NCBI GenBank assembly: GCA_002298545.1
Contig: DBKQ01000076.1
Span: 1-29,331, forward strand
Origin: Prevotella sp. UBA746
Lineage (GTDB): Bacteria > Bacteroidota > Bacteroidia > Bacteroidales > Bacteroidaceae
DNA: 29,331 nt
Direction of reading: 5' to 3'
Below are positions 24,457 through 29,331 of this stretch, piece by piece (the stretch's first letter is position 1; each line of letters starts with the position of its first letter). A model generated the notes under the pieces. That model did no database searches, was not told the DNA's origin, and saw only the letters and a list, made by a program, of their open reading frames with translations. A program made the position numbers and the translations under genes.

Positions 24457-26400
24457 ATGAAAAAGATATTTTCTGTAGCTCTGCTTGCGGCAGGTGTTGC
24501 GGCGTTCTCTTCTTGCTCTGACTTCCTGGATCAGGATGCAAAGTCGGAAATCAAGACCACAGACGTTTACAACTCTGCTTATTACACAAGCTTGCGAGTT
24601 AACAAAATATATGGCGGTCTGACTCAGGACCGTACTTATTCACAGGACCTTGCTATCGTATGGAACTTGAACAGCGACATCGAACTTGTTGATGGTCTTG
24701 GTGATGATGCTACCAATACAGGTAGCGAGCGTGGAAACATGAACTACAACATGAGTCCGGGCTGGAGCAAGATTAGTGGTGTTTGGGATGCTATTTATGG
24801 CGTTATCGAGGATGCTAACGACTGTATCGACGGTATCAACAACAGCGATTTGCTTGCTAACGGAACTGCATCTGACAAAGCAGAAATGCAGCGTTACCTC
24901 GGAGAGGCTTTGACATTGCGTGCTCTCTGCTATTTTGACCTGGTGCGTTTCTTTGGTGATGTTCCTTTCAAGACTGAACATTCAAAGAGCGACTTGTCGA
25001 ATGCTTATCTGCACAAGACCGACCGTGATGAGATTATGGATCAGTTGATGAACGATCTCGACCAGGCTATCGAGTATCTGCCTTGGGCTGATGCTGTTGG
25101 CGGATATACTACAGAGCATGTAACTAAAGGTTATGCTCATGGTCTTCTCGCCCAGATCGCTTTGACACGTGCGGGATATGCAATCCGTGAGCAGGCTAAG
25201 GAGGGATATGAAACTGCTGACTATACAGACGAAACATATCCAACACAGCGTCCGGATGCATCCAAGCGTGAGGAACTTTACAAGAGAGCATTGACCCATC
25301 TTTCGGCTATTATCACTAATGGTACACACAAGCTGAATCCTTCTTTTGAGAAAGAGTGGGACATGGTTAACAAACTTACTCTCGACAAAACTTACCATGA
25401 GAATATCTTCGAGATTCCTATGGGACGTAATGTAACAGGTGAGCTTGGATATACAGTTGGTGTACGCCTTAACGGTGTTACTACAGAATATGGTTATGGT
25501 AACTCTACCGGTAAGTTGAAACTTACAGCTCCATTGCTCTATTCTTATGATGATAACGATGAGCGTCGTGACGTTACTGTTGCTGCTTATGAAATCAAGC
25601 AAGACGGTAAGAAGACAATCGAGTCTATGCTTGGCAATGCTCCTTTCGGACTTTATTGCGCAAAGTGGGATCCACGTAGAATGACTAATGATTGGCTTCA
25701 GGAGAACTTGAAGGCTACTGCAAAACACATGACAGGTATTAACCCGGTTGTTATGCGCTATTCTCAGATTCTGCTTTGGTATGCAGAGGTGATGAATGAA
25801 CTTGTTGGTGCTGAAGGAAGAACTGACGGTGATGCTGGCATAACAGCTAAGGAGGCTCTTGCTGAGGTTCACACTCGTGCGTTTAGCAATGACCCTGCTC
25901 TTGCCGCTTGGTATATGAACAACAAGGTGCCTACAGACAAGGAGGGCTTCTTCAATGCTATTGTTCAGGAGAATGCTTGGGAGTTTGCAGGTGAAGGATT
26001 CCGCAAGTGGGATCTTATCCGTTGGAACTTGTTGGCTCAGAAGATTCAGGAGTTCAAGGATACTTATGTTGCAGCACTGGACAAGAAGTCTTATCCAGAA
26101 ACTCTTTACTTCAACTATACTGATGAAGCAGAGACAAAGATCGACCTTAGCAGTATTACATGGCATGGTCTTTCTGGCGACATGACAGAGGATGACTATA
26201 AGGGTAAGTGCGACGGATTCGGTAAGTCTAAGACAGGTACAGGCAAAGATAAAAACGTTGATACCAACTTGCCTACAATTAGCTCGGGTCTTGTTGGCGA
26301 TGGCGTTCAAGTAAAGAACAGATACCTTATGCCTATTGCCTCTACCACTATATCCGCTTCGAATGGATATTTGGAGAACTCTTACGGCTTTGGCAATTAA
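24457..26400 (+). CDS. SusD-type surface glycan-binding lipoprotein
   Basis: A 647-aa SusD/RagB lipoprotein that caps the SusC barrel and binds incoming glycan. The lipobox A-F-S-S-C gives C20, followed by S-D-F-L-D-Q-D. The N-terminal helical region has G-E-A-L-T-L-R-A-L-C-Y-F-D-L-V-R-F-F-G-D-V-P, and the C-terminal part has the hallmark A-W-E-F-A-G-E-G-F-R-K-W-D-L-I-R-W. It is longer than many SusD proteins (around 500-600 aa), with extra sequence in the last 100 residues. Gene spacing (24 nt after susC, 29 nt before the next gene) indicates one operon. The reverse strand has a long open frame here, an artefact of codon choice. Confidence 0.95.
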   Translation: MKKIFSVALLAAGVAAFSSCSDFLDQDAKSEIKTTDVYNSAYYTSLRVNKIYGGLTQDRTYSQDLAIVWNLNSDIELVDGLGDDATNTGSERGNMNYNMSPGWSKISGVWDAIYGVIEDANDCIDGINNSDLLANGTASDKAEMQRYLGEALTLRALCYFDLVRFFGDVPFKTEHSKSDLSNAYLHKTDRDEIMDQLMNDLDQAIEYLPWADAVGGYTTEHVTKGYAHGLLAQIALTRAGYAIREQAKEGYETADYTDETYPTQRPDASKREELYKRALTHLSAIITNGTHKLNPSFEKEWDMVNKLTLDKTYHENIFEIPMGRNVTGELGYTVGVRLNGVTTEYGYGNSTGKLKLTAPLLYSYDDNDERRDVTVAAYEIKQDGKKTIESMLGNAPFGLYCAKWDPRRMTNDWLQENLKATAKHMTGINPVVMRYSQILLWYAEVMNELVGAEGRTDGDAGITAKEALAEVHTRAFSNDPALAAWYMNNKVPTDKEGFFNAIVQENAWEFAGEGFRKWDLIRWNLLAQKIQEFKDTYVAALDKKSYPETLYFNYTDEAETKIDLSSITWHGLSGDMTEDDYKGKCDGFGKSKTGTGKDKNVDTNLPTISSGLVGDGVQVKNRYLMPIASTTISASNGYLENSYGFGN

Positions 26401-26429
26401 TATTAACAAAAACAGTAACGTGAATTACA

Positions 26430-28142
26430 ATGAAAATTAAAAATATATTTAGCATTTCAATGGCGGTTCTCGCCATGATGCCATTGGCTTCATGTATTGA
26501 CGGCAACGACTGGGAAACAGATGCTTCGCACGACCGCTTGTTTGGTGTGAACAGCAGCAAGTTGTCTGTCGAGACTGATGATAATGCTCCTTCTAAGGCA
26601 ACGGTGGAGTTTACTCCATACGACAAGAATGGCGAGTATTACATCGTGGAGCTTAGCACAGATACACTTACCGATGATGTGCCAATGGGTGGAACCGAGA
26701 CACAGAAGACTGTAGTCTATGGTAATGATCCTGAGAACAGAATTACTAAGTCTCCTGTTGAACTTAGCGGACTTTCTGAATACACAAAGTATTATCTTCG
26801 TGTAAAGGTAATGTCTTCAACAAAGAACGAGTCAAAGTGGGTTTACTATAAGAGCGGTGCCTCTTTCCGTACTCCGGGTGTTTTGAGAGACGTTGCTGAT
26901 GCAGACCGTCTTGACACAAGCGTCCGTCTTACATGGATTGCCGGTACTCATGCCACACATATCGTTATGACAACAAATGTTGATGACGAACCGGTTTCTG
27001 ACCAGATTAACCTTACAGAAGAAGACCTTGCAAAGGCAGAGAAGACTATTACCGGTCTTACTCCTAACAAGTCTTATACTTTTGCAATCTACAATGGCGA
27101 GATCCTGCTCGGTGAGGTTAAGTTGAAGACTGCTAAGGGTATGCCGAGTGCAGACTTCCAGGCTTATCTTGACGATGACGCTACAGAGCTGACACAGACT
27201 ATGCTTGAAGAATTTGCAAGTACGGCTATCGGCAACTCTACATCAGAGATTGCAACTCTTGCTATAGGTATTCCAGCCGGCAAGACAATCTCTCTTGGTA
27301 CAGCAGACGGTACTGGCGGCTTGACAATACCAAGTGGAGTATCTGTTACATTCTTCGGCCGTGCTGGTGCTAAGGCAACTTTGAATGCATACAAGTCTAT
27401 GAAGTATGCGGATGGAGCAACAGCAGGATTCTTAAGCTTTGAGCATGTTATCATCAATGGCAACTATGATGCAGACGGTGGCCAGAAGGGATGTGAGTAT
27501 CTGTTCAACCAGAGTGGTGCTTGCACAGTTGACTCTATTGGTTTCACAGAGTGTGAAATCTATAATCTAAACAGCTCACTACTTCGTGCTCAAGGTGGAC
27601 AGACAATCAACAAAGTTTCTGTTGACAACTGTATTGTGAACAACCATGCAGGTGCTTATGCGTTCTTCTGCTTCGACAAAGCAAAGACTGTTGTTAATAA
27701 CATCACACTGAAGAATTCTACATTCAGTAATGTGTGTCTTGGCAAGAAGAGTTTCATTGATGTTACTAATGCGGTAGCTGGTTTGAAGATCAATGTAGAG
27801 TCATGTACATTCTATAATCTACTGGGCGACGGCGCTTATTTCATTAGTGCCAAGAGTGCACCTAACAATGGAGTTACAGCAAATATCAACAAGACATTGT
27901 TTGCCAAGACTTTCCAAGAAACAGCACGTGGATATCAGAAGAAAGAAACAGTTACAATTTCTGGTAGCGCAACTTATCTTGCCAAAGACTTTGTTATGGG
28001 TTCAGGAAGTTTTGCAGACAAATTCCTTTCTGTTGATGAAGTATCTTCTGGAATCTTCAAGAAGCCATCAGAGTTGAACTTCACAATCAAGAATTCTGTT
28101 CTTCAGAATGATCAGGTTGGTGACCCACGCTGGTTGAAGTAA
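26430..28142 (+). CDS. Surface lipoprotein with Fn3-like and DUF4957/DUF5123-like domains
   Basis: A 570-aa lipoprotein with lipobox P-L-A-S-C (C22). The first part (about 40-230) has two fibronectin-type-III-like modules, seen from L-S-G-L-S-E-Y-T-K-Y-Y-L-R-V-K-V and I-T-G-L-T-P-N-K-S-Y-T-F-A-I. From about 250 to the end is a parallel beta-helix-like region with repeated F-x-x-C-x-I-Y-N-L and N-x-T-F-S-N-V turns, closing in V-G-D-P-R-W-L-K. This is the layout of DUF4957/DUF5123 proteins, commonly found next to SusCD in pectin loci (family assignment by recall). It likely fills the SusE-like role of an extra surface glycan-binding protein. Last gene of the operon; a strong terminator follows. 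Confidence 0.85.
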   Translation: MKIKNIFSISMAVLAMMPLASCIDGNDWETDASHDRLFGVNSSKLSVETDDNAPSKATVEFTPYDKNGEYYIVELSTDTLTDDVPMGGTETQKTVVYGNDPENRITKSPVELSGLSEYTKYYLRVKVMSSTKNESKWVYYKSGASFRTPGVLRDVADADRLDTSVRLTWIAGTHATHIVMTTNVDDEPVSDQINLTEEDLAKAEKTITGLTPNKSYTFAIYNGEILLGEVKLKTAKGMPSADFQAYLDDDATELTQTMLEEFASTAIGNSTSEIATLAIGIPAGKTISLGTADGTGGLTIPSGVSVTFFGRAGAKATLNAYKSMKYADGATAGFLSFEHVIINGNYDADGGQKGCEYLFNQSGACTVDSIGFTECEIYNLNSSLLRAQGGQTINKVSVDNCIVNNHAGAYAFFCFDKAKTVVNNITLKNSTFSNVCLGKKSFIDVTNAVAGLKINVESCTFYNLLGDGAYFISAKSAPNNGVTANINKTLFAKTFQETARGYQKKETVTISGSATYLAKDFVMGSGSFADKFLSVDEVSSGIFKKPSELNFTIKNSVLQNDQVGDPRWLK

Positions 28143-28154
28143 TTAAAAACATAG

Positions 28155-28198
28155 TTATTATACATTCCAATCGGGAAGAGGCTTTGGCAGTTTCTTCC
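28155..28198 (+). repeat. 44-bp direct repeat, left copy
   Basis: Starts ttattatacattcc and ends ggcagtttcttcc. It recurs at 29288-29331 with one mismatch (A at 28176, G at 29309). This copy holds the loop and most of both stem strands of the locus terminator. Confidence 0.95.
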
Positions 28199-28210
28199 CG
28201 ATTTTCTTTT
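28169..28210 (+). terminator. Intrinsic terminator of the susC operon
   Basis: An 11-bp perfect stem, aatcgggaaga (28169-28179) with tcttcccgatt (28193-28203), 13-nt loop, then ttcttttc. It ends the SusCD transcript 27 bp after the last stop codon. Confidence 0.9.
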
Positions 28211-28235
28211 CTAAAAAAACTCACGTTCGGCAAGT

Positions 28236-28251
28236 TGAAAACAAGTTTTCA
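28236..28251. repeat. Palindromic core like the GxxExxY hairpin apex
   Basis: tgaaaac-aa-gttttca differs from the arm A apex tgagaac-aa-gttctca by one compensatory pair. It lies in the 190-bp gap between the susC-operon terminator and the toxin gene, close to a cgttcgg that recalls the cttcgttcctcgg of arm A. Confidence 0.45.
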
Positions 28252-28280
28252 TTGCACTCACTTAAACGTTTTACTATAAA

Positions 28281-28309
28281 AAAAGAGAAAAGTCTTACTT
28301 TTCTCTTTT
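28281..28309 (-). terminator. Terminator of the AbiEii-type gene
   Basis: aaaagagaaaagt (28281-28293) pairs perfectly over 13 bp with acttttctctttt (28297-28309) around a 3-nt loop. T-rich on both sides, so possibly bidirectional. It lies about 25 bp after the toxin stop codon. Confidence 0.8.
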
Positions 28310-28333
28310 ATAATCTTATTTCTAATATATCTT

Positions 28334-28951
28334 TTATGGGTTATATTTTCTAACTTCTTCAAGTATTTTCTGTTGCATATCAGACCAAGTCGTTTGGTCA
28401 AACATCCTTGGCATAGGCTGTTGTTCGGCGTCTTCAAAATAAGTAAGACTCATGAGAGCACGAAAATCACTATAGTTAGGGTATTTCTCTTTGTAGAAAC
28501 TTATGATTTCAGATAGAGTGAAATGCTTTAAAAGATAATATATATCCACAAAATCTTTTCTTGTGCCACGTCCTTCTATTGCATTGATTTTCATTGCTGC
28601 GATATCTTTTGCAGATGCCAGCCTAATTCCGTCTTCAACTATTGCTTCTTCAATCCAAGGATAACAATTATAATGTACAAAATCAACTTTGATGTTATTG
28701 ACAATATATATACGTATTGTTTCAGTCTCTTTTAAAATTGTTACTTGTCCATGTTTAGATAAAACAGCTTTAGTATCTTCAATGTCACAACTCAGTTCGC
28801 CGAAGAAATCCAAGTCAATTGACTGTCTGTGCCCATATTGCAAAGCCAACGCCGTACCTCCGACAAGTCTCATGTCGGAAAATGCGTTTTCTTCCATCAG
28901 TGATTTTAGTAGTGCCAATGTGTTGGGCTCGACTGTGCTATACGATAACAT
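28334..28951 (-). CDS. AbiEii/AbiGii-type nucleotidyltransferase toxin
   Basis: 205 aa, of the nucleotidyltransferase superfamily that includes the AbiEii toxins of type IV toxin-antitoxin and phage-abortive systems. The nucleotidyltransferase core is intact: R-L-V-G-G-T-A-L-A-L (G31-G32), then S-I-D-L-D-F-F with D46 and D48 as metal ligands, and D90 in I-K-V-D-F-V as the probable third carboxylate. The C-terminal helical part has the family block M-K-I-N-A-I-E-G-R-G-T-R-K-D-F-V-D-I-Y-Y-L-L (K121, K132, D133). The protein is shorter than classical AbiEii but typical of the short Bacteroidetes form. Its start codon lies 46 nt inside the upstream partner gene, so expression is tightly coupled. 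Whether it acts against phage or maintains the cassette is unknown. Confidence 0.88.
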   Translation of the reverse strand: MLSYSTVEPNTLALLKSLMEENAFSDMRLVGGTALALQYGHRQSIDLDFFGELSCDIEDTKAVLSKHGQVTILKETETIRIYIVNNIKVDFVHYNCYPWIEEAIVEDGIRLASAKDIAAMKINAIEGRGTRKDFVDIYYLLKHFTLSEIISFYKEKYPNYSDFRALMSLTYFEDAEQQPMPRMFDQTTWSDMQQKILEEVRKYNP

Positions 28952-29211
28952 CTATAGTCCTCCTTCTTAGTATTGGTTATAGTACATATATATGACAGAC
29001 ATTTATTGTCTAACGAGCGAAGCGATTTGCAGATGTCTGCAATTTTCTTTTTTCCGTAATAGTTTAAAAGAATACTCCAGTCATTAAGATTTCCATATTC
29101 CAAAACTCTTTGAATGAAGAAAGAAGGATATTTATCCAAATTTGCTTGTTCTTTATCAATATCCCAAAATAATACAGGGGATAATTTTTCGAGACATTCT
29201 TTTGTTGTCAT
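28906..29211 (-). CDS. Small partner (probable antitoxin) of the AbiEii-type toxin, DUF6922-like
   Basis: 101 aa, first gene of the two-gene module. It has the features of small proteins regularly found before AbiEii-type genes in Bacteroidetes: L-S-P-V-L-F-W-D-I-D near the start, F-F-I-Q-R-V-L-E-Y-G-N-L-N-D-W in the middle, and a closing Y-R-C-Y-R-I-A-Q-S-S-P-T-H-W. The DUF6922 label is from recall. No classical winged-helix AbiEi domain is visible at this length, so the antitoxin role is inferred from position and the 46-nt overlap with the toxin gene. The ATG at 29211 follows a strong promoter by about 33 nt. Confidence 0.8.
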   Translation of the reverse strand: MTTKECLEKLSPVLFWDIDKEQANLDKYPSFFIQRVLEYGNLNDWSILLNYYGKKKIADICKSLRSLDNKCLSYICTITNTKKEDYRCYRIAQSSPTHWHY

Positions 29212-29243
29212 AATAAGACGGGTTTTATGATTACATCAATATG

Positions 29244-29275
29244 CAAAGATATGAAGTTTATTTTATTATGGCAAA
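29244..29275 (-). promoter_or_regulatory. Promoter of the toxin-antitoxin module
   Basis: Minus strand: TTTG at 29272-29275, 20-nt spacer, TATCTTTG at 29244-29251, a near-ideal Bacteroidetes promoter. It lies inside the cassette, 12 bp from the right direct repeat, so the module carries its own transcription start. Confidence 0.78.
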
Positions 29276-29287
29276 TTTATTAAGAAA

Positions 29288-29331
29288 TTATTATACATTC
29301 CAATCGGGGAGAGGCTTTGGCAGTTTCTTCC
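29288..29331 (+). repeat. 44-bp direct repeat, right copy (cut by the window end)
   Basis: Matches 28155-28198 at 43 of 44 positions and reaches the last base of the window, so the true length is unknown. The one change (A to G in the stem) keeps pairing as G-U, so if the sequence continues as in the left copy it would still form a terminator. Confidence 0.93.

Larger units (their letters stand above)
28199..29287. mobile_element. Toxin-antitoxin-like cassette between direct repeats
   Basis: A 1.09-kb unit carrying a complete minus-strand module (promoter, small partner gene, AbiEii-type gene, terminator) between the two 44-bp direct repeats. It has no recombinase of its own. The repeats could be the recombination site of an unseen integrase, the product of a homologous duplication, or part of a larger array continuing beyond the window. 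That the cassette was gained as a unit is inferred from this layout. Confidence 0.5.

Noticed and set aside
24982..26409. 475-codon open frame antisense to susD
   Set aside because: It covers most of a clear SusD gene, the translation has no domain or signal peptide, and it follows from susD codon choice leaving few stops on the reverse strand.

Overview
The window looks like chromosome of a member of the Bacteroidales, most likely a Prevotella/Segatella-type gut bacterium. The support is a SusC/SusD pair, promoters with the Bacteroidetes -7 box TAnnTTTG, A-rich leaders without Shine-Dalgarno sequences, and secreted proteins whose C-terminal tails resemble type IX secretion sorting signals. 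The genus is inferred from style, not from a marker gene.

Layout. (1) 1-3730, minus strand: a MATE efflux pump and threonyl-tRNA synthetase (thrS), both followed by simple AT-rich repeats. (2) 3817-12961, minus strand: a probable five-gene operon from one promoter near 12931-12961. It encodes a TonB-dependent receptor, a DUF4876-type lipoprotein, a DUF6850-type outer-membrane protein, a GLUG-repeat secreted protein and an M6-family metalloprotease; the last two overlap by ATGA. Its gaps hold 10-bp-period tandem repeats and G/C palindromes, and one palindrome has become part of a signal-peptide coding sequence. (3) 12870-13446: a divergent regulatory region with an array of dyad-symmetric boxes spaced exactly 21 bp apart. 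(4) 13447-16474, plus strand: a large unrecognised secreted protein and a 63-aa peptide. (5) 16655-28203, plus strand: a small pectin-type polysaccharide utilisation locus (multidomain CE8 pectinesterase, SusC, SusD, DUF4957/DUF5123-type surface lipoprotein).

Two accessory modules sit in non-coding gaps of that locus, each just after a terminator. The first (19990-20922), between the pectinesterase and susC, is built like a mobile element: a 28-bp perfect outer inverted repeat, a long hairpin on each side, a 20-bp perfect inner inverted repeat, and at the centre a GxxExxY-family (PD-(D/E)xK nuclease-like) gene with one in-frame TAA. The two hairpins have different stems but a nearly identical apical sequence whose only differences are a compensatory base-pair change. 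The second (28199-29287), after the locus, is an AbiEii-type nucleotidyltransferase toxin with a small partner gene, its own promoter and terminator. It lies between two 44-bp direct repeats (one mismatch) that duplicate most of the locus terminator.

How the genes work together. The pectinesterase would de-esterify pectin, the two surface lipoproteins would bind the product, and SusCD would import oligosaccharides. The TonB operon would make a separate surface uptake and proteolysis apparatus of unknown substrate. The two accessory modules look like selfish or defence cargo in places where insertion harms nothing.
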